Positions 1 through 9,640 of a stretch of 23,482 nucleotides of DNA are shown piece by piece. The translations under genes and the position numbers were made by a program. Location: positions 1-23,482 of the forward strand of contig CAYRTD010000054.1 of assembly GCA_964426915.1 (NCBI GenBank), read 5' to 3'. Every line of letters starts with the position of its first letter. The stretch's first letter is position 1. The DNA is from CAYRTD01 sp964426915. Its GTDB lineage: Bacteria; Bacteroidota; Bacteroidia; Bacteroidales; GCA-2748055. A model generated the notes under the pieces. That model was not told the DNA's origin. It was given only the letters and a program-made list of their open reading frames with translations, and ran no database searches.

Positions 1-140
1 TACTTCAGGATCAAGAAGAAAAACCTATAGAATTCAAAAAGGTAAAACTCCCCCCGTCAATCCATAATGAAAATGAATCATTTGTTCAGGTACTTGTGGA
101 AGGGAAATTATCTCTCTTTACCCATTTACCCGATAACTGA
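1..140 (+). CDS. C-terminal end of an unidentified protein (partial, 5' end outside window)
   Basis: Frame 3 of the plus strand is open from the window edge to a TGA at 138-140, giving 45 residues that end in LSLFTHLPDN. The segment FVQVLVEGKLSLF looks like a real beta-strand-rich protein tail: phrases of the form 'V.VLVEGK.SL' occur in many uncharacterised Bacteroidota proteins. The other two plus-strand frames close within this stretch. The gene would converge on the minus-strand beta-helix gene that ends at 268. I do not recognise the family. The open frame is too short to be certain, so this could still be chance coding. Confidence 0.42.
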   Translation, partial: LQDQEEKPIEFKKVKLPPSIHNENESFVQVLVEGKLSLFTHLPDN

Positions 141-155
141 TCCACACTATCAGTT
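135..155. other. Hairpin overlapping the stop codon of the partial plus-strand gene
   Basis: AACTGAT (135-141) and ATCAGTT (149-155) form a perfect 7-bp inverted repeat with a 7-nt loop. It spans the TGA at 138-140. No T-run follows on either strand, so it is at best a weak or Rho-assisted terminator or a 3'-end stabiliser between two convergent genes. The rest of 156-267 is AT-rich and shows nothing further. Confidence 0.25.
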
Positions 156-267
156 CTAGAAGAAAACTTGGCAATTGCACATAAATAAAAGGAATTTCTA
201 AATATTGCCCTAATTTTACGTATTGATCATTCGGGATATAGGAAAAAATGCTTGTGTGAATGGTATT

Positions 268-2520
268 TTATAAATCATCCCTGTACTGATCTTCATACAA
301 ACCAATATCGCTGTAAGGAATGGGTTCAAATCCCGGAATCTCTTCAAACACCGCAGCATCTTCTTTAAGATTAAAGTTTTGCTGATCGGGATTCACAAAT
401 CCCGGGTCCTGGCTGGTAATCCAGTTATTTTGCCATAGTTCGAAACGGGTTGAATCAAAACCATGCTTGCTAACCATATAGGTAGTGTTGTAAAAAACAT
501 TGTTAATCACTTTATTTCTGTGAAGAAAAGGGGTATCCCATTCAAAGAAATTAACAAAATCTGGATACTTTTCGGTCCATTCCTTACTGGTAATATCAAG
601 ATTCTCCCTCATCCTTTGCCAGTATACGCCTCCAGTATCAAGACCGTTTTGCTCCATGTAAAATGGTGTTCCGGCAATCACCGGGTCTTCCAGCCAGATG
701 CCGTGTGCGCCTTCAATGAAAATATTATTGGTAACCAGATTGTCCGATCCCCCATTCATGGTTATATCACCGAAATCCATCTTCGAACATTTGTAAAATA
801 TGTTGCCTTTAACTGTAATCAAGGAAGAACCATCATCAAGATGCAAGGCTGTATTTTTAAAATCGCTTTGACCCAGCTCTGTAAAATAATTGTAGCGGAT
901 CTCATTCCCTCTTTCCGAAGGATTTCTACCCATACCGATAGCGCCGGCATCATGAATATCCTGAACAAGCCGCTCAAACTTTGAATATTCAATTATGTGT
1001 TCATTTCCAAAAATGGCAATTGCCAGGTGTGGGGCATCATGAAAATAGCAATGGCTGATTCTGTTACCAACCCCATATAATGTAATTTGAGCACAATAAG
1101 TTTTATTTCTCCTGTTTACGTGATGGAATTCACAATTTTCAACGAAATTATTCCCTGGTTCCAGGATGGTGCGGTTTCCGCCGCTTAACACGATTCCTCC
1201 TGAGCCGGTGTTGTAAATATTGCAGCTAATGAGGCCATGGTTAGTTCCAGGCTGATTATAAAACTGGGCATTCGCGTAATGATGGGCCTTCAGATTTCCA
1301 ACAGTTCTTGATTCAAGTTTTCCGGTAAATTCATGAATGGGATAGTCAGCACCGCTAACTCCTTTACCGAACATAACAGCGATAGTACCAAAGTTTCTGA
1401 ATGTACATCCCCGGAACTGGTTATTATCACCTCTTTCAATGTATGCTCCCATACCTTTGCCGTACTCAAAGGTAATACCTTCAAAAACAAGATTTGAGGT
1501 CCCTTCCAATGCCAGTAGTGGCTCCTCGATCACCGAAACGACTATATCCAGGTCGTTAATATCTTCCTTTGGATAGTAATACAGTATACCTTTATCCCTG
1601 TCAATATAATATTCACCCGGCATATCAATTTCCTCAAGAATATTATAGGCAAAGTATCCGGCATTTCTACCGGTCCATTCATGGTCTCTGTCTGTTTTGG
1701 CCAGTCCAAACATGTGAGGATGTTTCAGCTTAATTTCCTTTTTCACCGTATCAATGCCTTCAATACCCAGGTTGTCATCAGCATAGCCTGCCTTAAAAAA
1801 TCCCCAGAGCCACACTTTACCGGGTTCCCGCCATTTATTATGACGCGGATCATCATAATTGATAATTCCCCCTCTGCCTGAAAAATCTTCTTCAATGGGA
1901 AGGGCACCTTCATCTACTAACCCATATATATCAACTCTACCCTCATTAGGCCAGCGTGCGAGGATTTGTGGATCTGCATCAACAAAGAGCTCCATTTGGG
2001 CAGGAAGAATGGCGACCGAAAACCCATGTTGTTTTATCACCCCATAATTTGTTATCCCCAGTTCCCTGAGATCAACCTGAAGAATTTTCTTCTTCGCGTC
2101 CTCACTAATTATTCTGTCCAAGACTTCCTCATCCTGCAGGGGTTTGAAAGAATCAACAGGGATTCTTTTCCCGCCGGAGAAAGAAACTTCTTCGTTATTA
2201 TAGTTTCGATATATTATTGGAGCTTCCGATCTTCCGGAATCCATTTCCAGGAAAGCCATGGTTTTGTCAAAATAATAATCCCCTTCACGAAAATATACCC
2301 TAATTATATTTTCGGAAAATTCCTTATTATTCTTTATTTCCCGGATCCGGTCTCTGGCCTCCCTTACTGTTTTTAAGGGTTCTTTAAGGGTTCCTTTATT
2401 GGTATCATTACCGTCCGGAGAAACAAATAGTTCATATTCGCCTGTACTGCACGATAAAGCCATTAAAGAAATCGCTAGAATACAAAGCCATTTCATTTTC
2501 GCATAAAGTTGATGTATCAT
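268..2520 (-). CDS. Surface lipoprotein, right-handed parallel beta-helix carbohydrate-active enzyme candidate (GH141-like)
   Basis: This 750-residue protein has a lipoprotein signal with lipobox LMALSC (Cys24), so it is probably anchored at the outer membrane. The mature N-terminus (FVSPDGNDTNKGT, then a run of A/R-rich helix) is the DUF1565-type cap that starts many secreted beta-helix enzymes. From about residue 340 to 700 it has repeated short strands rich in N and G (for example NLVFEGITFEYG, NRISHCYFHDAP, NEIRYNYFTELG), typical of pectate-lyase-like parallel beta-helices. The motif ELFVDADPQILARWPN at about 176-191 and the following W-rich stretch recall GH141 family members (known activities include alpha-L-fucosidase and xylanase); the assignment is by general resemblance only. 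Start: Met1 is used, but Met9 (2496) gives a shorter, equally good signal peptide. It lies 20 bp after the preceding beta-helix gene, so is probably co-transcribed, as the last gene of the susCD unit. A lyase (PL) role is the main alternative. Confidence 0.85.
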   Translation of the reverse strand: MIHQLYAKMKWLCILAISLMALSCSTGEYELFVSPDGNDTNKGTLKEPLKTVREARDRIREIKNNKEFSENIIRVYFREGDYYFDKTMAFLEMDSGRSEAPIIYRNYNNEEVSFSGGKRIPVDSFKPLQDEEVLDRIISEDAKKKILQVDLRELGITNYGVIKQHGFSVAILPAQMELFVDADPQILARWPNEGRVDIYGLVDEGALPIEEDFSGRGGIINYDDPRHNKWREPGKVWLWGFFKAGYADDNLGIEGIDTVKKEIKLKHPHMFGLAKTDRDHEWTGRNAGYFAYNILEEIDMPGEYYIDRDKGILYYYPKEDINDLDIVVSVIEEPLLALEGTSNLVFEGITFEYGKGMGAYIERGDNNQFRGCTFRNFGTIAVMFGKGVSGADYPIHEFTGKLESRTVGNLKAHHYANAQFYNQPGTNHGLISCNIYNTGSGGIVLSGGNRTILEPGNNFVENCEFHHVNRRNKTYCAQITLYGVGNRISHCYFHDAPHLAIAIFGNEHIIEYSKFERLVQDIHDAGAIGMGRNPSERGNEIRYNYFTELGQSDFKNTALHLDDGSSLITVKGNIFYKCSKMDFGDITMNGGSDNLVTNNIFIEGAHGIWLEDPVIAGTPFYMEQNGLDTGGVYWQRMRENLDITSKEWTEKYPDFVNFFEWDTPFLHRNKVINNVFYNTTYMVSKHGFDSTRFELWQNNWITSQDPGFVNPDQQNFNLKEDAAVFEEIPGFEPIPYSDIGLYEDQYRDDL

Positions 2521-2540
2521 TTGTTTATTTCTTTGATTAA

Positions 2541-4532
2541 TTATTCATTTGTTTTATAAATAAGAATCCTTGAGGAGAGAGGGGGCAGGATAATTTCACC
2601 ACTAACCGGAACTCCTTCCAGATCGGTATAACTTTTTTCATCAGGAAGAGTTAATGTTACCGGTACCTTTTTTTCATTTACCAGTAACTCTGTGTTCAGG
2701 TTTTTCGATCCCGGGTTTATAATTGCTCTTGAGTGTTTATCCTGACCTGTCAGTAACGTCCATCCCTCGTATGAGCATTCATCAGTACGTTTTATCTCAC
2801 CTTTCTGTAGGCTTACAGAACGCAGATGAAACCGTTCAAACAAACTCACATAGGTATTGCTGTCGATAACCCCGGGATTGAAATCCGGAACAGCCACAGA
2901 AGAAATGGAAAGTGTGTGCTTTCGATAATCTGTTGCACAGAAAATGTTATTGCTTATGATATTATCCCTTGTCTTGTTTGCTTCCCACCATTCGGAAATA
3001 ATGATTCCATTCTGATTACCGTAGCTGGTATTTCCCCTCATTACGATATTATTCGTGTTATCATTCAGCACGATGCCATTATGCGCTCCGCTGATGGTGT
3101 TATTTTCCGCGAGGATATGATGCACCTTGTTATCGATATATAGTCCGTTGCACATGGGTTCTCCCCCGGGAGTGCCTTCCACGTTGCCATAACTTTTCAA
3201 TAAAACATTATTGCTAATTACATTATGGTGAGTGAAGGTAGAATCTGCCCCCCAACAATAGATAATTCCACCGTCGTTAAGTGTGAGCATCACATTTTTC
3301 ACTACATTAAACTCACAACGACTGTTATAACCATCCATGCGTATACCATTATAACCGGTTGAATCGACCCTGTTTTTTATAATAAGGTTATCATGTGGCC
3401 GGAAAGGATTGCCCGGCTTTCTTGTTTCGTTAGCGGTAATTAATATACCGGTAGCTCCATTCACCCCGCTTAACCCGTAACCCGGTATCAATCCTATCCT
3501 GTGAACAATGTTATTTTCTATAGTACAATTGTTTGATTCAAAAAGAAATATTCCCTGCCCGGGAACATCTGTAATCTCATTATTTTCTACCCGGCATCCC
3601 CAACTTCCCGTCATAAAAAAAATAGCCCGTTCTATACATCCCGTGAAAAGGCAATCCTGAATTATAATATTGTTATTGTTACCTTCCGCGTAAAAGCCAT
3701 TTTTAGCGAATTTATCAAAATGTAACCCGCTAAATACCACATGAGATACCCCGGGAGCTACTGATACTCCATTGCCGATATAACTTGCTTCAAATTCAGA
3801 ATACTCATTATACCCGGTGCCGGTTAAATAGATCTTATTCTCGTCCGGATTAAAAAACCATTCATTTTCGTTGGTGAGATATTCCATTTTCCCTTCGAGA
3901 TAATATCCATAACCAGGGTCGCATGAATAACGAATGGAATCGTTAAAAAAGAGCTTATTCCCTTCCACTTCAGTAATTTCGCGGGTAAAATAACACCAAT
4001 TGATTGTTCTTAACCGGATTGTGGAATTGCTAATTATTTCGGGCTCCATATCAAGCTCTTTATCTATTAGATAGCTAAAATCACCCCCATCCATTTTCAA
4101 AAAGGTATCATCAGGGAAACGTGCAATAAACATCAGCTTATCATCCTTGTAAAGATGCTGGACGGGATGCCCGAGGTCTGTTGTCACTAATTCAGTGTTA
4201 TATTTGCTGAATTCTTTAAGCTTAACCGCACCTGAAATCACAGGCTTGTCACCTTTACCATAAGAGCAAAATACAATAGGCCGGTTTACGGTTCCGGAAT
4301 AAGAAACTTCTATAGAGCCGGTGAAATGATGAGCCGCATGAAAAAAAACGGTATCCCCGGGTTTCAGCATTACTTTGTTTAATTGATCAATGGTTTTCCA
4401 GGCCTTCCCGGGAGATTTTCCGCTGGCTGTATTATTACCATTTGCCGATAAATAATAATTCGTGGCAAACAGATTATTTCCCGTGTATATAAATAAAAGA
4501 GCAATAAATAGTAAGTTTCGGTTTAATTTCAT
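2541..4532 (-). CDS. Secreted right-handed parallel beta-helix protein, probable polysaccharide-degrading enzyme
   Basis: The start is placed at 4532 rather than the further upstream ATG at 4571, because MKLNRNLLFIALLFIYTG begins a clean signal peptide (Lys-rich, then hydrophobic, cleavage near LFA) and the extra 13 residues would be charged and odd before it. The protein has about 663 residues. The N-terminal YYLSANGNNTASG followed by KAWKTIDQLN is the DUF1565-like cap. About residues 240-520 are beta-helix coils with many N/G turns (NGFYAEGNNNNIII, NNEITDVPGQGIFLFE, NVISNNVLLKS). A short beta-sandwich-like tail ends the protein. The motif HLYKDDKLMFIARFPDD at about 124-140 matches the equivalent motif in the two other beta-helix proteins of the locus. 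There is no lipobox and no T9SS domain, so it is probably periplasmic. It lies downstream of susD and 20 bp ahead of the next beta-helix gene. Hydrolase or lyase cannot be decided by eye. Confidence 0.85.
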   Translation of the reverse strand: MKLNRNLLFIALLFIYTGNNLFATNYYLSANGNNTASGKSPGKAWKTIDQLNKVMLKPGDTVFFHAAHHFTGSIEVSYSGTVNRPIVFCSYGKGDKPVISGAVKLKEFSKYNTELVTTDLGHPVQHLYKDDKLMFIARFPDDTFLKMDGGDFSYLIDKELDMEPEIISNSTIRLRTINWCYFTREITEVEGNKLFFNDSIRYSCDPGYGYYLEGKMEYLTNENEWFFNPDENKIYLTGTGYNEYSEFEASYIGNGVSVAPGVSHVVFSGLHFDKFAKNGFYAEGNNNNIIIQDCLFTGCIERAIFFMTGSWGCRVENNEITDVPGQGIFLFESNNCTIENNIVHRIGLIPGYGLSGVNGATGILITANETRKPGNPFRPHDNLIIKNRVDSTGYNGIRMDGYNSRCEFNVVKNVMLTLNDGGIIYCWGADSTFTHHNVISNNVLLKSYGNVEGTPGGEPMCNGLYIDNKVHHILAENNTISGAHNGIVLNDNTNNIVMRGNTSYGNQNGIIISEWWEANKTRDNIISNNIFCATDYRKHTLSISSVAVPDFNPGVIDSNTYVSLFERFHLRSVSLQKGEIKRTDECSYEGWTLLTGQDKHSRAIINPGSKNLNTELLVNEKKVPVTLTLPDEKSYTDLEGVPVSGEIILPPLSSRILIYKTNE

Positions 4533-4636
4533 TATATCAATAATTAGTTTCTTGTCTTCAGATATGTTCAATATGATATATGTTACCTGTACCTGGATCT
4601 GGTTGAATAGAGAGGCATGGTCTGAAAAATAGCAGA

Positions 4637-4661
4637 TTACAAGAATTATTTATACTTGTAA
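4637..4661 (-). terminator. Weak stem-loop between susD and the first downstream beta-helix gene
   Basis: TTACAAG (4637-4643) and CTTGTAA (4655-4661) are a perfect 7-bp inverted repeat with an 11-nt loop. On the minus strand it is followed, about 10 nt later, by a short TTTTT run (4625-4629). It lies just past the susD stop at 4678. Leaky terminators here can set a high transporter-to-enzyme ratio; whether this one does so is inference. Confidence 0.3.
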
Positions 4662-4677
4662 CCAGCATCATCATTTA

Positions 4678-6348
4678 TTAATTATAACCTTCATTTTGAG
4701 GAATTCCGTCAGGATTATCCACGTTTTGATCGATAGCCGACTGGGGTATCGGGTAAAACCTGTTGTATTCCTGGAAATCGGGACCATCCTGATGATTATA
4801 CTTTTGCATTCGTTCGATATAGGTACCTGTCCTTACCAGCGTTTTTCTTCTGTGCTCCTCAATAGATAGTTCCCTTGCTCTTTCATCCAAAATATAATCC
4901 AGTGTAACCTCTGCGGCTGTTATTGGGGTTGCATTGGCCCGGTTACGTATGCGGTTGATATCTTCCGCGGCTTTTTGCATTTCACCTTTTAAAAGATAGG
5001 CTTCTGCTCTCAATAATAAAGTTTCCGCAAATCTCAACCTGTACAAATCGAGTGCTATGGATTCTATTGCCGGATCACCATTGTTGCTGGCATAATCAAA
5101 CTTACGGATCATTGGATAGTAATCATAAGTAGTATCCAGATTTTCATGGTATTCAACTTTCTGGCCAAAATAATCAGATTCAGGGTTATTATAATACCAT
5201 TCTCTCCTGATATTAAATTTTGAATTTCTGATATCATTGTTCCAGTCTGATTGCCAGATGTCGTATTCCCAATAATTGGTTGGATTCACCCATCCCGGAC
5301 CGTTTACCAGGCTATCTGTTTCTCTCACCATCCCTTCTTGTCCGTCAGGGTCTTCAATTCTAAACCAACCCGGACAAAAAACCCTGGGCCATCCGTTTCC
5401 CGGGAACATCAGGATATCATCCCCTTGTAGTATAAACCCCCCACCATCTGTTCCGTAAGAGAATTGCAGGGCCCATATGCATTCCAGATTAGAATTTGAC
5501 CTGTTTTGATTTCCTTCCCTGAAAAGGTCGGTAAAAACATCCCCAGGTTCATTTTTCCCTACTCCAAATCGCTCTGTCATCAGTTGATACTGACCGGACT
5601 CGATCACTGAAGTAGTTGCGGTGATAGCCGAATCGATGTAATGCTCAAGTGAGGGATTTTCAACAGCAAGTGAGAGATAAGTTTCAGCAAGTAAATGCAG
5701 GGCAGCACCTTTTGGAATTCTTCCATCGTAAGCCACGTTGTCTGCCAATGGCAGCCATTTGGAAGCAAATTTCAGATCGTTCAGGGCGAAATTCAGCACT
5801 TCTTCTCTTGAAGAACTTTCAAAATCATATCTTGGCTCTCTTACGTGCCTGTCGGCTATAGGGACATTATTAAAAAAGGTAGTAAGCAGTATATGACCAT
5901 AAGCCCGGAAAAATCTGGCTTCCGCTAAATATTCATTTTTTTGTTGTTCTGTAAAGAAAATATCACTGTTCTTTTCTGCAAAATATATCACAATATTAGC
6001 CCTGGGAATTAATTCTCCGTAAGCCCATTCCCAATGTCTTTCTATATTCACATCTGCGGGAGTTAAAACCTGTGGGGAAAGACGGGAAGCAATATCAGAT
6101 GCACCCGCCCAGAAACAATCCGTACGATAATAACCTGCCCATTCAGTTACATGATGATCGTGATTGGTTTCCCTTCTTACAGCTTCATGACATGCAGCAA
6201 TTCCTGCTTCAAATCCCTCCAGGGTGGAGTATACACTCTCGGGACCCAGGAAATCTTTCGGAATTTCCTCCAGGAACTCATCCTCATTGCATGATAAAAT
6301 TCCGAAAAGAAATACTATTCCCGTTATGTACTTACTTATTGATTTCAT
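4678..6348 (-). CDS. susD: SusD/RagB-family surface glycan-binding lipoprotein
   Basis: A 556-residue outer-membrane lipoprotein that captures oligosaccharides and caps the SusC channel. The signal peptide ends in GILSC with lipidated Cys20, followed by NEDE, an acidic tetrad like the lipoprotein export signal that places SusD proteins on the cell surface. The N-terminal FLGPESVYSTLEGFEAGI and the C-terminal stretch with LRFAETLLLRAEAYLLKGE, INRIRNRAN, ILDERARELSIEEHRR and the closing FYPIPQSAIDQN are the classic SusD TPR and C-terminal signatures. Length is normal for the family. It starts 17 bp after the susC stop, so the two are translationally adjacent in one operon. The symbol denotes family only; ligand specificity cannot be read from the sequence. 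Confidence 0.97.
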   Translation of the reverse strand: MKSISKYITGIVFLFGILSCNEDEFLEEIPKDFLGPESVYSTLEGFEAGIAACHEAVRRETNHDHHVTEWAGYYRTDCFWAGASDIASRLSPQVLTPADVNIERHWEWAYGELIPRANIVIYFAEKNSDIFFTEQQKNEYLAEARFFRAYGHILLTTFFNNVPIADRHVREPRYDFESSSREEVLNFALNDLKFASKWLPLADNVAYDGRIPKGAALHLLAETYLSLAVENPSLEHYIDSAITATTSVIESGQYQLMTERFGVGKNEPGDVFTDLFREGNQNRSNSNLECIWALQFSYGTDGGGFILQGDDILMFPGNGWPRVFCPGWFRIEDPDGQEGMVRETDSLVNGPGWVNPTNYWEYDIWQSDWNNDIRNSKFNIRREWYYNNPESDYFGQKVEYHENLDTTYDYYPMIRKFDYASNNGDPAIESIALDLYRLRFAETLLLRAEAYLLKGEMQKAAEDINRIRNRANATPITAAEVTLDYILDERARELSIEEHRRKTLVRTGTYIERMQKYNHQDGPDFQEYNRFYPIPQSAIDQNVDNPDGIPQNEGYN

Positions 6349-6365
6349 GATAAAGCTACATTTAA

Positions 6366-9300
6366 TTAAAAACTAATATTTATTCCCATCACTACCGTTC
6401 GTGGTACAGGAAACCCACTACGACCTCCATGTACCTGTTGAGCCTGATCGGGAAGCCATGGCACATCGCCCCTACCGTCATTTTCAACCCTCGAACTGGC
6501 CCAAATTGAAACATTTTGATTTTCCGGATCCCAGTCATGAAAATTATCATCAATTGTGATCAGGTTTTTACCGCTGAGGTAAATTTTCGCACTGGTCATT
6601 TTAAGTTTATTTGTCCATTTTAAAGGGAGGTTATAAGAAAGAGTTACATCCTGTAACCGTCCGAAGCTCCTGCTATCGTACTCTCCAACATTAAGAGGAT
6701 TTGTGTAGGTTAAGCGGGGGAATTTTGCATCCGGATTATCGGGCATCCACCAGTCCATGTCCAATGTATTTGTCCTGTCGGGACGCACCCCGATATTTGC
6801 ATCCTGGTAAAACTTAATCCTGTCATTACGAATAATTCCTCCAATTACTATATTTACCAGAAAAGAAAGTGAGAAATCTTTGTAAGTTACTGTATTTTGA
6901 ATACCGGCCATAAAATCGGGTTGAGTGGTCCCAATATACCTCCGGTCATCAATAGTAATGGCACTATCACCGTTTAAATCCTTAAATTTGTAACTGCCTG
7001 GCGCCCACAGGGGACCTCCGTCCATGTATATTTCATCTTCCTGTACTATACCGTCTTTCACATAATCATAATAAGCAAACAGCGGTTTTCCGACCTGCAT
7101 CGCGTATTCTGTCCTTGGATTTCCGGGTAGTAACAGATCCTTATCGGGTAAAAGTGATGTTATTTCATTACTATTATTAAAGTAGGTTAGAGTTGAACTC
7201 CACTTGAAATCTGACGTGTTAATATTAACCGTGTTCAGGGTAATTTCAATTCCGCTATTTTTTGTTTCTCCGATATTCTGGAATGAATCCCCGAAGCCAG
7301 AAACTATGGGTACAGGGCGGTTCATGAGAATATCATAGGTTTTTCCTATGTAATATTCAATGGAGCCATTTATCCGGTTATCGAAAAAGGCAAAATCAAG
7401 GCCAAAATTCGAGGCTACGGTTGATTCCCACCTCAGATTCTCATTTTGAAGTTCGGAAGGATAATTTTCCTGGTTCCACATGGACATGAAGATCGCCGGC
7501 TGATCATTACCTGCGGCATACTCATAGCGCCTGGTGTACATTCTTGGTTGGGTTCTGTAGGGTGGTATTCCATTGTATCCGTTTTTCCCATATGAAAACC
7601 TTAGTTTTAGAAAATCAATCGACTCGATATTTCTGATAAAATCTTCCTGGGAAAGTAACCAACCTACTGCCACAGAAGGAAAATATGCGAACTTATTGTT
7701 TTTCCCAAACTTCGATGATCCATCGCGTCTGATCGAGGCTGTTAATAGGTAACGGTTTAATAACTTATAATTAATCCTTCCAAGGGCAGATAACAGGGAT
7801 TCTTCTGCTGCCCTGGTTTGTGGGATAGTACTATTTCCTGTAGAAAGCCCATTATAGCTCATTCCATCAGTAGTAAATCCTGTGCCTGTTAATGCGTTAT
7901 AGGTATAATCCGTGTGTTCGGCTCCGTACATCGCAGTAACATTCAGTGAATGAATCCCGCCAAATTCAATCTCATATTTAAGAATATTTTCAAGCAACCA
8001 GTAATTTGTTTCCGACACAACCCTCCGGCCGGTACCACCCAAATTCCTGCCCGTTTCCGTGTCTCTGCCATAGTAATACGAGCGATGATCGATCAGATAA
8101 TTATTTGAATAATTTATACGATAGCTTAATCCTTTTATAAAGGGAATATCCAACACACTATAAGCCAAAATGGACCGGTTATCCGATATATCAAGATCAT
8201 CAACATTTAGGTTGTATAAGGGGTTCTCAACATAATTACCATATGGATAAAGTATTAGAGCGCCGGTGGAATCCCTGATCTGGCTATAGGGACTCAACCT
8301 AAGGGCACCCCCAAAATCTGCAGCTCCCCCGGATCTGTCACTATTTGTTAATGAAGTATTAACACCTATCTTCAACCAGTCAGTAACTTTTGTATCCAGG
8401 TTAACCCTGGCCGTGAAACGCTTAAAGTCATCACCTTTGATCAACCCCATATCATTTGTATAAGAGGTAGAAAGAAAATAGCTGGATCGTTCGGAACTCC
8501 CGGAAATACTCAAGTCATAGTTTTGGATAGCGGCATCTTCATTCGTTATTACATCATATGGATCCAGGACAATTCCGTTTTGATAGTTCTCTCTTTCAAA
8601 AGGTTCAAATCTTGTTGGCACAATGGAGTCGGGAACCTCTGTTCTGAGTATTAATGACATGTAATCCTGTTTTTTTTCAAAATACCTGTCAGGGCCGTTT
8701 ACATCCAATTTTTTGCCATAACTGTGGATACCATAATATGTGTTAAAGTTAATGGTCGGTTTTCCAGATTCTCCTCTTTTAGTGGTTACGAGGATTACAC
8801 CATTGGTAGCCCGGGAACCGTAAATGGCAGTGGAACTTGCATCTTTAAGCACGTCAATGGACTCAATATCATTCATGTTCAAATCTGACATATTACCCTG
8901 AAAAGGCACACCATCAAGAACAATAAGTGGCTCGCTGCTCCCGTAAAATGTTGTAACACCCCGTATAATAATATTCCCTGATTCGCCGGCCATTGAACCC
9001 GTTGTAACATAAACCCCAGCAGTATTTCCCCTGAGTGACTGCAAAACATCAGTATTTGGACGTTCAGCAGCATTTCCCAGATCAACACGCGAAATTGCCC
9101 CGGTCAAATCTTCTTTACGTTGTGAACCATAACCTACTACCACGATTTCATCAAGTGAAGTAATTTCGGGGACCAATTGTATATCTATATTGGTTTGGCC
9201 TGTATATGGGACTTCCTTGTTCGCGAAACCGATAAAAGAAAAAACGAGTACCTCTCCTTCCTGCACGTTAATGGTATATTTTCCCTCTGGATTGGTAATG

Positions 9301-9485
9301 GTGCCTTGTGTAGTGTTTTTAACTACCACGTTTACCCCTGGAAGCGGGTCATTATTACTAAGATCAGTGACGGTACCGCTTACCGTATTCATATTCTGTG
9401 CGTTGACCATCGATACCGGGATTGTAAACACAGCCATCAAACTTAGCAGGAATAAAATTTTTGATTTAATGTTCGTGAATTTCAT
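6366..9485 (-). CDS. susC: SusC/RagA-family TonB-dependent outer-membrane transporter
   Basis: A 1039-residue protein that imports oligosaccharides across the outer membrane using TonB energy, partnered by the SusD protein encoded 17 bp downstream. It has a signal peptide with cleavage near NAQ (residue 29/30), then a carboxypeptidase-regulatory-like beta-sandwich (about 33-115: VSGTVTDLSNNDPLPGVNV). Next come the SusC signature and TonB-box region (SLDEIVVVGYGSQRKEDLTGAIS), a plug domain (about 125-235, with GNIIIRGVTTFYGSSEPLIVL, VLKDASSTAIYGSRATNGVI), and a beta-barrel ending in an aromatic residue (INISF), as expected of outer-membrane proteins. No STN or anti-sigma-interacting N-terminal extension is present, so regulation is probably through the HTCS rather than an ECF sigma factor. 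The symbol denotes family. Confidence 0.97.
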   Translation of the reverse strand: MKFTNIKSKILFLLSLMAVFTIPVSMVNAQNMNTVSGTVTDLSNNDPLPGVNVVVKNTTQGTITNPEGKYTINVQEGEVLVFSFIGFANKEVPYTGQTNIDIQLVPEITSLDEIVVVGYGSQRKEDLTGAISRVDLGNAAERPNTDVLQSLRGNTAGVYVTTGSMAGESGNIIIRGVTTFYGSSEPLIVLDGVPFQGNMSDLNMNDIESIDVLKDASSTAIYGSRATNGVILVTTKRGESGKPTINFNTYYGIHSYGKKLDVNGPDRYFEKKQDYMSLILRTEVPDSIVPTRFEPFERENYQNGIVLDPYDVITNEDAAIQNYDLSISGSSERSSYFLSTSYTNDMGLIKGDDFKRFTARVNLDTKVTDWLKIGVNTSLTNSDRSGGAADFGGALRLSPYSQIRDSTGALILYPYGNYVENPLYNLNVDDLDISDNRSILAYSVLDIPFIKGLSYRINYSNNYLIDHRSYYYGRDTETGRNLGGTGRRVVSETNYWLLENILKYEIEFGGIHSLNVTAMYGAEHTDYTYNALTGTGFTTDGMSYNGLSTGNSTIPQTRAAEESLLSALGRINYKLLNRYLLTASIRRDGSSKFGKNNKFAYFPSVAVGWLLSQEDFIRNIESIDFLKLRFSYGKNGYNGIPPYRTQPRMYTRRYEYAAGNDQPAIFMSMWNQENYPSELQNENLRWESTVASNFGLDFAFFDNRINGSIEYYIGKTYDILMNRPVPIVSGFGDSFQNIGETKNSGIEITLNTVNINTSDFKWSSTLTYFNNSNEITSLLPDKDLLLPGNPRTEYAMQVGKPLFAYYDYVKDGIVQEDEIYMDGGPLWAPGSYKFKDLNGDSAITIDDRRYIGTTQPDFMAGIQNTVTYKDFSLSFLVNIVIGGIIRNDRIKFYQDANIGVRPDRTNTLDMDWWMPDNPDAKFPRLTYTNPLNVGEYDSRSFGRLQDVTLSYNLPLKWTNKLKMTSAKIYLSGKNLITIDDNFHDWDPENQNVSIWASSRVENDGRGDVPWLPDQAQQVHGGRSGFPVPRTVVMGINISF

Positions 9486-9513
9486 GTAGTTTCTAATTAG
9501 TTATTAATGCTTG

Positions 9514-9547
9514 CCTGAAAAATCAGGTATATGACAATAAACCTGAT
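9514..9547 (-). promoter_or_regulatory. Mutually exclusive hairpins in the susC 5' leader
   Basis: Read on the minus strand, ATCAGGT (9547-9541) can pair with ACCTGAT (9528-9522) across a 12-nt loop and is followed at once by a TTTTT run (9522-9518, sharing the last T of the stem), which resembles a short intrinsic terminator. The downstream arm can instead pair as CCTGA (9527-9523) with TCAGG (9518-9514) across a 4-nt loop. The two foldings exclude each other. The structure ends about 30 nt upstream of the susC start codon. This could be attenuation or a small-RNA target; the stems are short and function is inference. Confidence 0.35.
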
Positions 9548-9640
9548 CCTTAACCCTTCACTTCTGTAAATTAGTAATAAATGTTTTATTTAATGACCCT
9601 GCCTGGAGAAATTTCATTATCACAAAAAAACAGGAATCTG

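Noticed and set aside
463..984. A 173-codon plus-strand open frame inside the first beta-helix gene
   Set aside because: It is antisense to a protein with a clear lipoprotein signal and beta-helix repeats. Its own translation lacks recognisable domains and is a mirror of N/G-rich codons.
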